Assembly (NCBI RefSeq): GCF_002802985.1
Contig: NZ_NVPT01000015.1
Span: 1 to 51,837, forward strand
Length of the DNA stretch: 51,837 nucleotides
Direction of reading: 5' to 3'
Source: Geodermatophilus chilensis
Lineage (GTDB): Bacteria > Actinomycetota > Actinomycetes > Mycobacteriales > Geodermatophilaceae
A model generated the notes under the pieces. It was not told the origin of the DNA. It saw only the letters and a program-made list of their open reading frames with translations, and did not search any database. The position numbers and the translations under genes were made by a program. Positions 18,892-31,748 of this stretch are shown in pieces. How positions within the stretch are numbered: the first letter of the stretch is position 1; each line of letters starts with the position of its first letter.

Positions 18892-20940
18892 ATGCCCGAC
18901 CCGTCCACGTACCGACCCGCGGTCGGCAGCATCCCGGAGTCGCCCGGCGTCTACAAGTTCCGCGACCCCAACGGCCGGGTCGTCTACGTGGGCAAGGCCA
19001 AGAGCCTCCGGCAGCGGCTGAACAGCTACTTCGCCGACGTGGCCGGCCTGCACCCGCGCACCCGGCAGATGGTGACGACGGCGGCCTCCGTCGAGTGGAC
19101 CGTCGTGGGCACCGAGGTCGAGGCCCTCCAGCTCGAGTACAACTGGATCAAGGAGTTCGACCCGCGGTTCAACGTCCGCTACCGCGACGACAAGAGCTAC
19201 CCGAGCCTCGCCGTGACGCTGAACGAGGAGTACCCGCGGCTGCAGGTGATGCGCGGCCCGAAGAAGAAGGGCGTCCGCTACTTCGGCCCGTACGCGCACG
19301 CCTGGGCGATCCGCGAGACGCTCGACACCCTCACCCGGGTCTTCCCGGCCCGCACCTGCTCCAACGGCGTCTTCAAGCGCGCCGGGCAGATCGGCCGGCC
19401 CTGCCTGCTCGGCTACATCGGCAAGTGCGCCGCGCCCTGCGTCGGCCGGGTCTCCGCCGAGGAGCACCGGGAGATCGTCGACGGCTTCTGCGACTTCATG
19501 GCCGGCCGCACCGACCAGATGGTCCGCCGCCTCGAGCGCGAGATGACCGAGGCCGCCGAGGCGATGGAGTACGAGAAGGCCGCCCGGCTGCGCGACGACC
19601 TCGGCGCGCTCAAGCGGGCGATGGAGAAGCAGGCCGTCGTCCTGGGCGACGGCACCGACGCCGACGTCGTCGCCTTCGCGCAGGACGAGCTGGAGGCCTC
19701 GGTGCAGGTCTTCCACGTCCGCGGCGGGCGGGTCCGCGGCCAGCGCGGCTGGATCGTCGACAAGGTCGAGGAGGTCACCACCGGCGAGCTGGTCGAGCAG
19801 TTCCTGCTGCAGGTCTACGGCGGCGTCGACGAGGCGACCGGCGTCGGCGAGGCGGGGGAGGCGGTGCCCAAGGAGGTGCTCGTCCCCGAGCTGCCCGACG
19901 ACGCCGACGTCTACGAGGAGCTGCTCAGCGAGCTGCGCGGCAGCCGGGTCAGCCTGCGGGTGCCCCAGCGCGGCGACAAACGGGCCCTGCTGGAGACGGT
20001 GGAGCGCAACGCCAAGGAGGCCTTCGCCCGGCACCGGGTGAAGCGCTCCAGTGACCTGACGGCGCGGTCCCTCGCCCTGAGCGAGCTGCAGGAGGCGCTC
20101 GAGCTGCCCGATGCGCCGCTGCGGATCGAGTGCATCGACGTCTCGCACGTCCAGCAGACCAACGTCGTGGCGTCGATGGTGGTGTTCGAGGACGGGCTGG
20201 CCAAGAAGTCGGACTACCGCCGGTTCTCCGTCCAGCAGGGCACCGACGACACCGCCGCGATGGCCGAGGTCGTCCGCCGCCGGTTCGCCCGCCACCTCAA
20301 GGAGGAGGCCGACCGCCGCGACGAGCAGGGTGTGGCCGCCGAGGAGGGCCGGCCCCGCCGCTTCGCGTACCCGCCCAACCTGCTCGTGGTCGACGGCGGC
20401 GCGCCGCAGGTCGCCGCGGCCGCCCGGTCGCTGGACGAGCTCGGCGTCGTCGACGTCGCCGTCTGCGGGTTGGCGAAGCGGATGGAGGAGGTGTGGCTGC
20501 CGAACGAACCGGACCCGGTCGTCCTGCCGCGCACCTCCGAGGCGCTGTACCTGCTGCAGCGGGTCCGTGACGAAGCCCACCGGTTCGCGATCACCTACCA
20601 CCGGCAGAAGCGGTCCACCAGCATGCTGGTCTCCCTGTTGGACGACGTCCCCGGGCTCGGGGAGACGCGGCGGAAGGCGCTGATGAAGCAGTTCGGATCC
20701 CTCAAGCGGCTGCGGGCCGCCACCGTCGAGGAGCTGATGGCCGTCCCCGGCATCGGCCGGCGGACGGCGGAGGCGGTGCTCGCCGCGGTGGCGGAGCCGA
20801 CGGAGCAGCAGCCGGCGGACGACGCCGCGCCCGCCGAGGAGACCGTCGAGACGACGACCGCCCCGGCCGGCCCGGCCGAGCGCGGCACCCCCCGCAGCGG
20901 CTCCGGCGCCACCGCCGAGGTCGGACTGGTGGCCTCGTGA
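18892..20940 (+). CDS. uvrC: Excinuclease ABC subunit C
   Basis: A 682-aa UvrC, the dual-incision nuclease of nucleotide excision repair. N-terminal GIY-YIG domain ([20 protein letters not shown], residues ~15-34), a Cys-rich loop ([20 protein letters not shown]), UVR motif ([20 protein letters not shown]) for UvrB contact, the RNase H-like 5' nuclease ([20 protein letters not shown] and [12 protein letters not shown]), and a C-terminal HhH2 ([16 protein letters not shown]). A ~50-residue Pro/Thr/Glu-rich tail extends beyond the usual end. ATG at 18892 matches the family start; the frame is open much further upstream but only as shadow of the hydrolase gene. The stop overlaps the rapZ GTG by 4 nt. 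Confidence 0.96.
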   Translation: MPDPSTYRPAVGSIPESPGVYKFRDPNGRVVYVGKAKSLRQRLNSYFADVAGLHPRTRQMVTTAASVEWTVVGTEVEALQLEYNWIKEFDPRFNVRYRDDKSYPSLAVTLNEEYPRLQVMRGPKKKGVRYFGPYAHAWAIRETLDTLTRVFPARTCSNGVFKRAGQIGRPCLLGYIGKCAAPCVGRVSAEEHREIVDGFCDFMAGRTDQMVRRLEREMTEAAEAMEYEKAARLRDDLGALKRAMEKQAVVLGDGTDADVVAFAQDELEASVQVFHVRGGRVRGQRGWIVDKVEEVTTGELVEQFLLQVYGGVDEATGVGEAGEAVPKEVLVPELPDDADVYEELLSELRGSRVSLRVPQRGDKRALLETVERNAKEAFARHRVKRSSDLTARSLALSELQEALELPDAPLRIECIDVSHVQQTNVVASMVVFEDGLAKKSDYRRFSVQQGTDDTAAMAEVVRRRFARHLKEEADRRDEQGVAAEEGRPRRFAYPPNLLVVDGGAPQVAAAARSLDELGVVDVAVCGLAKRMEEVWLPNEPDPVVLPRTSEALYLLQRVRDEAHRFAITYHRQKRSTSMLVSLLDDVPGLGETRRKALMKQFGSLKRLRAATVEELMAVPGIGRRTAEAVLAAVAEPTEQQPADDAAPAEETVETTTAPAGPAERGTPRSGSGATAEVGLVAS

Positions 20941-21983
20941 GCGGAGCACCCCACGCGAGCGCACGGGGGGGCATCGTGAGCGAGCGGGCCCAGGACACCG
21001 CCCCGCAGGACGCCGAGCAGGACACCGTCCACCGAGGGACCGCCCACCTCGAGGTGCCCCCTGGCACCCCGGGCCACCCGCACAGCGACGTCCCGCCCCC
21101 GCTGGACCCGTCCTCGACCGAGACCGCGCCGCTGGACGTCGTCGTCGTCACCGGGCTCTCGGGCGCCGGCAAGAACAGCGCCGGGCGGGTGCTGGAGGAC
21201 CTCGGCTGGTTCGTCGTCGACAACCTGCCGCCGGCGCTGCTGCTGCCGATGGTCGAGCTCGGCGCCCGCGGTGACGTCCGCCGGTTCGCCGCGGTCGTCG
21301 ACGTGCGCAGCCGGGCCTTCTCCAGCGACCTGCAGGAGGCCATCCGGGTGCTGGCCGAGGCCGGCCACCGCCCGCGCGTGGTGTACGTGCACGCCCGCGA
21401 CGAGGTGCTGGTGCGCCGGTACGAGTCCAACCGGCGCGAGCACCCGCTGCAGGGCAGCGGCACGCTCATCGACGGCATCACCGCCGAGCGGGCGCTGCTG
21501 ACCGGGATCGCCGGCGAGGCCGACCTGTGGGTCGACACCAGCGACCTCAACATCCACCAGCTGCGGGCCACGCTGGAGAACGCCTTCGCCCGCGAGGGCC
21601 AGGCGCCGCCGCTGACCGCGACGGTGCTCAGCTTCGGCTTCAAGTACGGGCTGCCGCTGGACGCCGACCTCGTCGTCGACGCACGCTTCCTGCCCAACCC
21701 GCACTGGCTGCCCGACCTGCGGCCGCACACCGGCCAGGACCCGGACGTGCGCGACTACGTCCTCGGCCAGGACGCCGCCCAGCCCTTCCTCGACCGCTAC
21801 ACCGACGTGCTGCGGCTGCTCATCCCCGGCTACCGGCGCGAGGGCAAGCGGTACCTGACCCTCGCCGTGGGCTGCACCGGCGGCAAGCACCGCAGCGTCG
21901 CCATCGCCGAGGAGTTCGCCCGCCGGCTGCGCGCCGACGGCGTCGACACCGCCGTCCAGCACCGCGACCTGGGCCGCGAGTAG
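20937..21983 (+). CDS. rapZ: RapZ/YvcJ-family nucleotide-binding protein
   Basis: A P-loop protein of the RapZ (YvcJ) family, 348 aa from the overlapping GTG or 335 aa from the GTG at 20976 (MSERAQ), which has a G-rich run upstream. Family blocks: [31 protein letters not shown] and the C-terminal [20 protein letters not shown]. RapZ regulates sRNA/RNase E in enterobacteria; its role in actinobacteria is unclear, but it is always next to yvcK and whiA. The Walker A reads GLSGAGKN: Lys79 is kept but the Ser/Thr that coordinates Mg2+ is Asn80. Translationally coupled to uvrC and yvcK (overlaps at both ends). Confidence 0.92.
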   Translation: MSGAPHASARGGIVSERAQDTAPQDAEQDTVHRGTAHLEVPPGTPGHPHSDVPPPLDPSSTETAPLDVVVVTGLSGAGKNSAGRVLEDLGWFVVDNLPPALLLPMVELGARGDVRRFAAVVDVRSRAFSSDLQEAIRVLAEAGHRPRVVYVHARDEVLVRRYESNRREHPLQGSGTLIDGITAERALLTGIAGEADLWVDTSDLNIHQLRATLENAFAREGQAPPLTATVLSFGFKYGLPLDADLVVDARFLPNPHWLPDLRPHTGQDPDVRDYVLGQDAAQPFLDRYTDVLRLLIPGYRREGKRYLTLAVGCTGGKHRSVAIAEEFARRLRADGVDTAVQHRDLGRE

Positions 21984-23071
21984 TGGGCGCCGCGCACGCC
22001 GTCCCGCCCGCCGCCGCGGACGGGACCGTGGCCCGGCCGCCGCGGGTGGTCGCCTTCGGCGGGGGACACGGCCTGGCCGCCGCGCTCGCCGCCTGGCGGC
22101 GGATCACGCCGGACCTCACCGCGGTCGTCACGGTCGCCGACGACGGGGGTTCCTCGGGGCGGATCCGCCGGGAGATGCCCGTGCTGCCGCCCGGTGACCT
22201 GCGGATGGCGCTGACCGCGCTGGCCGGCGAGGACGTCGAGACCCGGCAGATGGCCGCGCTGCTGCAGCACCGCTTCGGCGGCAGCGGGGTGCTCGCCGGC
22301 CACCCGGTCGGCAACCTGGTGCTCACCGGGCTCACCGAGCTGCACGGCGGGGACACCGTCCGGGCACTCGACGACCTGTGCCGGCTGCTCGGCGCCTGCG
22401 GGCGGGTGCTGCCGATGGCCGACGTCCCGCTGGACCTGGTCGCGACGGTCGAGAGCACCGACCCGGACGACCCCCGGCGCACCCGCACCATCCGCGGGCA
22501 GGTGGCGATCGCCTCGACGCCGGGCCGGGTGCGCGACATCCTGGTGGCCCCGGACGACCCGCCCGTGAACGCCGCCGTCCTCGACGCGATCGCCACGGCC
22601 GACGTCGTCTCGCTCGGCCCGGGCTCCTGGTACACCTCCGTGCTGCCGCACCTGCTGGTGCCGCGGCTGCGGGCCGCGCTCGCCGCCAGCAGCGCCCGGG
22701 TGGTCGTCGTCCTCAACCTCGAGCCGCAGCCGGGGGAGACCGACGGCTTCTCCCCGGAGGAGCACCTCACCGTCCTGCAGGGCCATCTGGGCGGAGTGGC
22801 ATTGCACACGGTGATCGCCGATGTGGAATCGGTCGTTGACCGCTGTGGTCTCCTTTCTGCGGTACGTGAGTGCGGTGCCGAGCTCGTGCTGGCCCCGGTC
22901 GCCGAGGACGGCGGCGTGCCGCGGCACGACCCGGTGCGCCTGGCCGGAGCACTCCGGGAGGCGCTCGGGACGCGGCAGGGCATGGAAAAACACGAGCGGG
23001 TACCGCAACCTCTCGTACCGGACCCGGTACGAGGGGGAGACGAAGGGAACGCCGCACATGGGGCTGGTTGA
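21983..23071 (+). CDS. yvcK: YvcK/CofD-like gluconeogenesis factor
   Basis: A 362-aa YvcK family protein (CofD-like fold). Motifs: VVAFGGGHGLAAALAAWR (nucleotide-sugar binding loop), VTVADDGGSSGRIRREM, LPPGDLRMALTALA, GHPVGNLVLTGL and LGPGSWYTSVLPHLLVP. It binds UDP-sugars and supports growth on gluconeogenic carbon and cell-wall synthesis in other Gram-positives. Start is the GTG whose first base is the last base of the rapZ TAG stop. The last ~25 codons (after REALGTRQG) are not family-conserved and include an AT-richer patch and an inverted repeat that may belong to whiA control. Confidence 0.92.
   Translation: MGAAHAVPPAAADGTVARPPRVVAFGGGHGLAAALAAWRRITPDLTAVVTVADDGGSSGRIRREMPVLPPGDLRMALTALAGEDVETRQMAALLQHRFGGSGVLAGHPVGNLVLTGLTELHGGDTVRALDDLCRLLGACGRVLPMADVPLDLVATVESTDPDDPRRTRTIRGQVAIASTPGRVRDILVAPDDPPVNAAVLDAIATADVVSLGPGSWYTSVLPHLLVPRLRAALAASSARVVVVLNLEPQPGETDGFSPEEHLTVLQGHLGGVALHTVIADVESVVDRCGLLSAVRECGAELVLAPVAEDGGVPRHDPVRLAGALREALGTRQGMEKHERVPQPLVPDPVRGGDEGNAAHGAG
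23012..23033 (+). promoter_or_regulatory. Inverted repeat upstream of whiA, inside yvcK 3' end
   Basis: CTCGTACCG (23012-23020), GACC, CGGTACGAG (23025-23033): perfect 9-bp arms. It lies ~65 nt before the whiA start, next to a locally A-rich stretch (GGAAAAACACG at 22984), so it may be an operator or attenuator. Confidence 0.4.
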
Positions 23072-23098
23072 GCCCGGGGGAACGTGGGGGTGGACGGC

Positions 23099-24079
23099 AT
23101 GGCGATGACGGCCATGGTCAAGGACGAGCTGTCGCGGGTGGAGTGCACGAAGACCTCCGAGCGCAAGGCCGAGGTCACCGCGCTGCTGCGCTTCAGCGGC
23201 GGGCTGCACATCGTCGGTGGCCGGGTGGTCATCGAGGCAGAGCTGGACACCGGGTCGGTGGCCCGCCGCCTGCGTCGCGACATCAGCGAGGTCTACGGCT
23301 ACACGAGCGGGGTGAGCGTGCTGGCCGGCGGCAACATCCGCCGCGGGGTGCGCTACCTGGTGCGCATCGCCAAGCACGGCGAGGGCCTGGCCCGGCAGAC
23401 CGGGCTGGTCGACCAGCGCGGCCGTCCGGTCCGCGGGCTGCCGCCGTCGGTGGTCAGCGGCGGGATCAACGACGCCGAGGCCGCCTGGCGCGGGGCCTTC
23501 CTCGCGCACGGCTCGCTGACCGAGCCGGGCCGCTCGTCCTCGCTCGAGGTCACCTGCCCCGGTCCCGAGGCCGCGATGGCGCTCGTGGGCGCCGCCCGCC
23601 GGCTGGGCATCGCCGCCAAGGCCCGTGAGGTCCGCGGCGCCGACCGGGTCATCGTGCGGGACGGCGACGCGATCAGCGCGCTGCTGACCCGGATGGGCGC
23701 CCACGACGCGGTGCTGGCCTGGGAGGAGCGGCGGATGCGCCGCGAGGTCCGGGCGACCGCCAACCGGCTGGCCAACTTCGACGACGCCAACCTGCGCCGC
23801 TCGGCCCGCGCCGCGGTCGCCGCCAGTGCCCGGGTGGAGCGGGCGCTGGAGATCCTCGACGGCGACGCTCCCGAGCACCTGCTCATCGCCGGGCGGCTGC
23901 GCCTCGAGTACGGCCAGGCGTCGCTGGAGGAGCTCGGCCAGCGCGCCGACCCGCAGATGACCAAGGACGCCGTCGCCGGCCGGATCCGCCGGCTGCTGGC
24001 CATGGCCAACAAGCGGGCCAAGGACCTCGGCATCCCGGACACCGAGTCCGTGGTCACCGAGGACATGCTGACGCAGTAG
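23099..24079 (+). CDS. whiA: DNA-binding regulator WhiA
   Basis: A 326-aa WhiA, the sporulation/cell-division regulator universal in Gram-positives. The N-terminal half is the homing-endonuclease-like domain ([54 protein letters not shown]). The C-terminal HTH is at residues ~240-320 ([40 protein letters not shown]). The ATG at 23099 gives [11 protein letters not shown], the usual start; a GTG 15 nt upstream is in frame. In streptomycetes WhiA works with WhiB to activate ftsZ and division genes. A strong terminator lies 18 nt downstream, ending the uvrC-rapZ-yvcK-whiA unit. Confidence 0.96.
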   Translation: MAMTAMVKDELSRVECTKTSERKAEVTALLRFSGGLHIVGGRVVIEAELDTGSVARRLRRDISEVYGYTSGVSVLAGGNIRRGVRYLVRIAKHGEGLARQTGLVDQRGRPVRGLPPSVVSGGINDAEAAWRGAFLAHGSLTEPGRSSSLEVTCPGPEAAMALVGAARRLGIAAKAREVRGADRVIVRDGDAISALLTRMGAHDAVLAWEERRMRREVRATANRLANFDDANLRRSARAAVAASARVERALEILDGDAPEHLLIAGRLRLEYGQASLEELGQRADPQMTKDAVAGRIRRLLAMANKRAKDLGIPDTESVVTEDMLTQ

Positions 24080-24096
24080 CGGTCCGCGACGCCTGT

Positions 24097-24136
24097 ACGA
24101 CGCGGGAGGCCCCGACCGCGGGGCCTCCCGCGTCGT
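24097..24136 (+). terminator. Strong hairpin terminator after whiA
   Basis: 17-bp perfect arms (24097-24113 and 24120-24136, ACGACGCGGGAGGCCCC and its complement) with a 6-nt loop. It also cuts across the longest possible start of the next gene, which supports a start at 24235. Confidence 0.85.
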
Positions 24137-24234
24137 CACCCCGAGGGGTGGCCGACCTCCAGTCCGGTCCCGACGGCGCCGATGCCCACGCCAGTGGCGT
24201 GCAGCAGAGTCGCGCCGGTCGGATCGGAGCCGGG

Positions 24235-27033
<2,799 letters not shown>

Positions 27034-27037
27034 CCCC

Positions 27038-28231
27038 ATGCGCTCCCTCGACGACCTGCTCGCCGAGGGCGTCTCGGGTCGGCGCGTGCTGGTGCGCGCC
27101 GACCTGAACGTCCCGCTCGACAAGTCCACCAAGGCGATCACCGACGACGGCCGGATCCGCGCCAGCCTGCCGACGCTGCAGGCGCTGCGCGACGCCGGTG
27201 CCCGCGTCGTGGTCGCCGCCCACCTCGGCCGGCCCAAGGGCGCGCCGGACCCCCAGTACTCGCTGGCGCCGGTCGCCGCGCGGCTCGGCGAGCTGCTCGG
27301 CAGCGACGTCCCGCTGGCCGCCGACGTCGCCGGGGACGACGCCCGGGCCCGGGCCGGGGCGCTCGGCGACGGCGACGTCCTGCTGCTGGAGAACGTCCGC
27401 TTCGAGGCCGCCGAGACCTCGAAGGACGACGCCGAGCGGGGGGAGCTGGCCGACCGCTTCGCCGCCCTCGCCGACGTCTTCGTCGACGACGCCTTCGGCG
27501 CCGTGCACCGCAAGCACGCCTCGGTGTACGACGTGGCGCTGCGGCTGCCGCACGTCGCCGGCCGGCTGGTGGCCACCGAGCTCGACGTGCTGACCCGGCT
27601 GACGCAGGACCCCGAGCGGCCCTACGTCGTGGTGCTCGGCGGCTCCAAGGTCAGCGACAAACTCGCCGTCATCGAGGCGCTGCTGCCCAAGGTCGACCGG
27701 CTCCTGGTCGGCGGGGGCATGTGCTTCACCTTCCTCGCCGCCCAGGGGCACGGCGTCGGGAAGTCACTGCTGGAGGCCGACCAGGTCGAGACCTGCCGGC
27801 GGCTGCTGGCCGAGGCCGGCGACCGCATCGTGCTGCCGGTCGACGTCGTCTGCGCGCCCGAGTTCAGCGCCGAGGCCGAGACGACCACCGTCCCGGTCGA
27901 CCGGATCCCGGACGACCAGCTGGGCCTGGACGTCGGCCCGCGCACGGTGGAGGCCTTCGGCCGCGAGCTGGGCGGTGCCCGCACCGTCTTCTGGAACGGG
28001 CCGATGGGCGTCTTCGAGCTCGCGCCGTTCCAGGCCGGCACCCGCGGGGTGGCCGAGGCGGTGGCGGCGGTCGACGGCCTGTCGGTCGTCGGGGGCGGCG
28101 ACTCCGCCGCCGCGGTGCGCCAGCTCGGCCTCGACGAGGCCGCCTACGGCCACATCAGCACCGGCGGCGGCGCGTCGCTGGAGTACCTCGAGGGCCGGGA
28201 GCTGCCCGGCCTCGCGGTGCTGGCCGACTGA
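27038..28231 (+). CDS. pgk: Phosphoglycerate kinase
   Basis: A 397-aa PGK, transferring phosphate from 1,3-bisphosphoglycerate to ADP. Landmarks: [12 protein letters not shown] near the N-terminus, [67 protein letters not shown] and [11 protein letters not shown] with the C-terminal [13 protein letters not shown]. All ATP- and substrate-loop residues look intact. ATG at 27038 directly follows gap; tpiA starts 15 nt after the stop. Confidence 0.97.
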   Translation: MRSLDDLLAEGVSGRRVLVRADLNVPLDKSTKAITDDGRIRASLPTLQALRDAGARVVVAAHLGRPKGAPDPQYSLAPVAARLGELLGSDVPLAADVAGDDARARAGALGDGDVLLLENVRFEAAETSKDDAERGELADRFAALADVFVDDAFGAVHRKHASVYDVALRLPHVAGRLVATELDVLTRLTQDPERPYVVVLGGSKVSDKLAVIEALLPKVDRLLVGGGMCFTFLAAQGHGVGKSLLEADQVETCRRLLAEAGDRIVLPVDVVCAPEFSAEAETTTVPVDRIPDDQLGLDVGPRTVEAFGRELGGARTVFWNGPMGVFELAPFQAGTRGVAEAVAAVDGLSVVGGGDSAAAVRQLGLDEAAYGHISTGGGASLEYLEGRELPGLAVLAD

Positions 28232-28246
28232 GCGAGGAGGACGGAC

Positions 28247-29110
28247 ATGGCACGCAGGGGCACCCCGGTCCGCCGCGAGGGACGCCGGCCCCTCATCGCC
28301 GGCAACTGGAAGATGAACCTCACCCACCTCGAGGCGATCGGGCTGGTGCAGAAGTTGGCCTTCAGCCTCAAGGATCCCGAGCTGGAGGCGGCCGAGGTCG
28401 TCGTCCTGCCACCGTTCACCGCGCTGCGCAGCGTGCAGACGCTGGTGACCGGCGACAAGCTCGAGATCGGCTACGGCGCGCAGGACCTCTCGGTGCAGGA
28501 CTCCGGCGCCTACACCGGCGAGGTCAGCGGCGCGATGCTCGCCGCGCTGGCCTGCCGCTACGTGGTCGTCGGCCACTCCGAGCGGCGCGCGCTGCACGGT
28601 GAGGACGACGCCGTGGTGGCTGGCAAGGTGCAGGCGGCCCTGCGGCACGGGCTGGTGCCGATCCTCTGCGTGGGGGAGGGGCTGGAGGTACGCCGGGCCG
28701 GTGAGCACGTCGCACACTGCACCGCCCAGCTCGACGCCGCGCTGGAGGGCCTCGGCGCCGAGCAGCTCACGACACCCGGCGACGGAACCGGGATCTTCGG
28801 CGGCGGGGGTTCCGGGTCCGGCGGAGGGGTCGTCATCGCGTACGAGCCGGTGTGGGCGATCGGCACGGGCGAGGTCGCCACGCCCGAGGACGCGCAGGAG
28901 GTGTGCGGTGCCCTACGGTCACGGCTCGCCGAGCGTTTCGGCGCCGAGACCGCCGGTATCGTCCGTATCCTCTACGGCGGGTCGGTGAAGGCCGCGAACA
29001 CGGCCGGGATCCTGGCCGGGCCGGACGTCGACGGTGCACTCGTCGGTGGCGCCAGCCTGGACGCCGACGAGTTCGCGCAGATCTGTCGGACAGCCGCCGA
29101 CGGCGGCTGA
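28247..29110 (+). CDS. tpiA: Triosephosphate isomerase with a glycine-rich insertion
   Basis: A 287-aa TIM-barrel isomerase interconverting dihydroxyacetone phosphate and glyceraldehyde-3-phosphate. Catalytic residues are present: Lys in AGNWKMN, His in VVGHSERR, and Glu in [11 protein letters not shown]; the phosphate loop is [14 protein letters not shown]. The protein is ~25-30 residues longer than usual because of an N-terminal extension ([14 protein letters not shown]) and a low-complexity insert, [20 protein letters not shown] (residues ~175-194), placed just before the strand that carries the catalytic Glu. A flexible loop there should not block the active site. GAGGA upstream of the ATG. 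The third gene of the gap operon. Confidence 0.95.
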   Translation: MARRGTPVRREGRRPLIAGNWKMNLTHLEAIGLVQKLAFSLKDPELEAAEVVVLPPFTALRSVQTLVTGDKLEIGYGAQDLSVQDSGAYTGEVSGAMLAALACRYVVVGHSERRALHGEDDAVVAGKVQAALRHGLVPILCVGEGLEVRRAGEHVAHCTAQLDAALEGLGAEQLTTPGDGTGIFGGGGSGSGGGVVIAYEPVWAIGTGEVATPEDAQEVCGALRSRLAERFGAETAGIVRILYGGSVKAANTAGILAGPDVDGALVGGASLDADEFAQICRTAADGG

Positions 29111-29138
29111 CCGCCGCCGCCGGACAGGCGGGGAGCGG

Positions 29139-30932
29139 GTGGGGTTGGACAGCACGCTGGAGCGGGGCCCTGCCTGGACGCGGGGCACCCGCGGCCGGGT
29201 GGTCGGCATCGCCGCCGTCGTCCTGCTGGTCGTCGGGGTGGCGGTCAGCTGTGCCAACGCCGGTGAGGACCGCCCCACGCTCCCCGTCTTCGGCGGCGGC
29301 CCCGACACCGGCGTCGCCGGGGTCCGGGCGCCGTCCGGGGCCACCGGGGGAACGCTGCGGGTGGTGACCGGCGAGGCCGACAACCTCGACCCGCAGCGGT
29401 CCTACCTGCCGGGCGTGTGGAACCTCATGCGGCTCTACACCCGCACCCTGGTCACCTACTCCTCCGAGCCCGGTCACACCGGGGAGCTGGTGCCCGACCT
29501 CGCCACCGACCTGGGCACCACGCCGGACGGCGGCACCACCTGGACGTTCACCCTGCGCGAGGGCGTCCGCTTCGAGACCGGCGCGCCGATCACCTCGCGC
29601 GACGTCAAGTACGGCATCGAGCGCTCGTTCGCCTCGGACGTGATCGTCGGCGGTCCCACGCGGGTCGTCGAGCTGCTCGACGACCCGGGCAACCCCTACG
29701 CCGGGCCCTACCAGGACGAAACACCCGGCCGGCTGGGCCTGGCCTCGGTCGAGACGCCCGACGACCGGACGATCACCTTCCGGCTGCGCGCGCCGCAGCC
29801 GGACTTCCCCTACGTCATGGCGCTGCCCTCGAGCAGCCCGGTGCCGGCCGACAGCGACACCGGTGCCGACTACGGCCGCGACCCGGTGTCCTCCGGCCCG
29901 TACGCGGTGACCACGCGGGACGACGTCACCGGCATCGTGCTCGAGCGCAACCCCCAGTGGGACCCGGCGACCGACGAGGTGCGCACCGCGCTGCCCGACC
30001 GGGTCGTCGTGCGCACCGGGCTGACCGGCGTGGAGCGCGACCAGGCGCTGCTGGCCGGCTCGGCCGACGTCGACATCTCCGGCGCCGGCATCCAGGCGCC
30101 GACGACGGCCCGCCTGGGCGAGGACACCGGCGGCGACGTCCGGCTGGTCGACCGGATCGACGAGGTGACCAACAACGTCGTCCGGCTGCTCGCGCTGCCG
30201 ACCGACGTCGCGCCGTTCGACGACGCCTCCTGCCGGGCCGCGGTTGCGGCGGTCGTGGACCGGGCGGCGGTGCAGGAGGTCCTCGGGGGTCCGGCGGAGG
30301 CCGTGCGCACCTCGCAGCTGTGGCCGCGCGGCGTCGAGGGCGGGCCCGAGGAGCCCGACCCGACCCCTGACCCGGCCACGGCGGAGGAGGCCCTGCGCAC
30401 CTGCGGGCAGCCGGAGGGCTTCGACACCGTGCTCGCCGTCCCCGACGCCCCGACCGGCGTGGCCGTCGCCGAGGAGGTCGCCGGGCAGCTGTCGCGCATC
30501 GGCATCCGGGCCGAGGTCCGCCCGCTGGACGCGCCCAGCTTCTACGCCACCGAGGTCGGCAACCCCGACCGGGTCCGCGACAACGGCATCGGCATCGTGC
30601 TGGCCACCTGGACCGCCGACTTCCCGACCCCCGGCTCGTTCCTCGTCCCGCTGGTCGACGGCCGGTCGGTGAGCACGGTCGGCAACACCAACTTCGCCCG
30701 GCTGGCCGACCCCGCGATCGACGGGCTCATCGACGCCGCGCACGCGGCGGCCGGCGACCCGGAGGCCGCCCGCGCCACCTGGCGCGAGGTGGCGACCGCC
30801 GCCACCGCCACCGGGGCGTACGTGCCGCTGGCCGAGTCGCGGGTCCAGCTGCTCGCCGGGCAGCGGTTGCGCAACGGCGTGGTGATGGGCCCGTACACCG
30901 GCTACGACCTGGCGACCGCCGGCGTCCGCTGA
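29139..30932 (+). CDS. Extracellular solute-binding lipoprotein, family 5 (peptide/nickel type)
   Basis: A ~597-aa SBP_bac_5 protein. Signal peptide GRVVGIAAVVLLVVGVAVSC with Cys as likely lipid-anchored residue (lipobox AVSC is slightly off consensus), then the family blocks GGTLRVVTGEADNLDPQRSY, TWTFTLREGVRFETGAPITS, and the YGIERSF region. It would capture oligopeptides or similar ligands for an ABC importer. No permease or ATPase gene is nearby, so it either serves a transporter encoded elsewhere or acts as a sensor. Start GTG 29139, or TTG 29145, which is better spaced from GGGAG at 29131; 28 nt after tpiA, so probably read through from it. Confidence 0.82.
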   Translation: MGLDSTLERGPAWTRGTRGRVVGIAAVVLLVVGVAVSCANAGEDRPTLPVFGGGPDTGVAGVRAPSGATGGTLRVVTGEADNLDPQRSYLPGVWNLMRLYTRTLVTYSSEPGHTGELVPDLATDLGTTPDGGTTWTFTLREGVRFETGAPITSRDVKYGIERSFASDVIVGGPTRVVELLDDPGNPYAGPYQDETPGRLGLASVETPDDRTITFRLRAPQPDFPYVMALPSSSPVPADSDTGADYGRDPVSSGPYAVTTRDDVTGIVLERNPQWDPATDEVRTALPDRVVVRTGLTGVERDQALLAGSADVDISGAGIQAPTTARLGEDTGGDVRLVDRIDEVTNNVVRLLALPTDVAPFDDASCRAAVAAVVDRAAVQEVLGGPAEAVRTSQLWPRGVEGGPEEPDPTPDPATAEEALRTCGQPEGFDTVLAVPDAPTGVAVAEEVAGQLSRIGIRAEVRPLDAPSFYATEVGNPDRVRDNGIGIVLATWTADFPTPGSFLVPLVDGRSVSTVGNTNFARLADPAIDGLIDAAHAAAGDPEAARATWREVATAATATGAYVPLAESRVQLLAGQRLRNGVVMGPYTGYDLATAGVR

Positions 30933-31043
30933 CAGCCCGGGGGACCGACGGCACCGTGGGAGGAGCGGACCGCGGGTACAGCCGCTGACGGCCGGCGGAG
31001 CGGCGGACACGGTCGGCTGAACGGCCGGCGGCGGCCGGTCGGC

Positions 31044-31049
31044 TACCCT
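31044..31049 (+). promoter_or_regulatory. Candidate -10 box (TACCCT) for a leaderless secG transcript
   Basis: TACCCT ends 6 nt before the secG ATG and no Shine-Dalgarno is visible. The 120 nt upstream is rich in GGCCGGCGG-type short repeats but holds no gene. Confidence 0.45.
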
Positions 31050-31055
31050 CGGGGC

Positions 31056-31289
31056 ATGGTCGAGCTGGTCCTCAACGTGCTGCTGGTACTTACCAGCGTG
31101 CTCCTCGTGGTGCTGATCCTGCTGCACCGCGGCAAGGGCGGGGGCCTGTCCTCGATGTTCGGCGGCGCGGTCTCCTCGCAGCTGTCCGGCTCCTCGGTGG
31201 TGGAGAAGAACCTCAACCGGCTCACGGTCTTCATCGGCCTGATCTGGACGGTCTGCATCATCGGCCTGGGCATCCTGCTCAAGGTCTGA
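31056..31289 (+). CDS. secG: Preprotein translocase subunit SecG
   Basis: A 77-aa SecG, the small accessory subunit of the SecYEG channel. Two transmembrane helices (VLNVLLVLTSVLLVVLILLH and LTVFIGLIWTVCIIGLGILL) flank the conserved cytosolic loop RGKGGGLSSMFGG. Length and layout are typical. Its place after tpiA is conserved in actinobacteria, though here a solute-binding gene intervenes. Confidence 0.95.
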   Translation: MVELVLNVLLVLTSVLLVVLILLHRGKGGGLSSMFGGAVSSQLSGSSVVEKNLNRLTVFIGLIWTVCIIGLGILLKV

Positions 31290-31406
31290 GCGGCACGAAG
31301 GCCGAGGTCATCGGGACCAAAGTCCTCTGCGGAGCAAGATCCAGGCCATAGACTGCCCCGGCGGCCGCTCGTCGCCGCACACCGCTGAGAGGCACAGGGG
31401 GCACTG

Positions 31407-31748
31407 GTGGCTGGTGGTAACGCGATCCGGGGCACGCGGGTGGGCGCGGGTCCGATGGGGGAGGCCGAGCGCGGCGAGGCCGCTCCCCGCCGGCGGGTGC
31501 CGTTCTGGTGCGCCCAGGGGCACGAGACGCAGGTGTCCTTCGCCTCCGAGGCCGAGGTGCCCGAGCTGTGGGACTGCCCGCGCTGCGGCCTGCCGGCCGG
31601 CCAGGACCAGGCGGCCCCGCCGCCCGCGCCGCGCACCGAGCCCTACAAGACCCACCTGGCCTACGTCCGCGAGCGGCGCAGCGACGCCGACGGTGACGCC
31701 CTCCTCGAGGAGGCGCTGGCCAAGCTGCGGGCCCGCCGCGGTGCCTGA
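31407..31748 (+). CDS. rbpA: RNA polymerase-binding protein RbpA
   Basis: A 113-aa RbpA, which binds sigma-A and the beta subunit and stabilises the open complex in actinobacteria. N-terminal tail (MAGGNAIRGTRVGAGPMGE), zinc-binding core with WCAQGHE and WDCPRCGLPAGQ, basic linker and the sigma-interaction domain (TPYKTHLAYVRERRSD-type, here KTHLAYVRERRSDADGDALL). Start GTG 31407. A TAGACT box at 31350 is a possible -10. The stop lies just inside repeat copy C, which probably terminates the transcript. Confidence 0.95.
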   Translation: MAGGNAIRGTRVGAGPMGEAERGEAAPRRRVPFWCAQGHETQVSFASEAEVPELWDCPRCGLPAGQDQAAPPPAPRTEPYKTHLAYVRERRSDADGDALLEEALAKLRARRGA

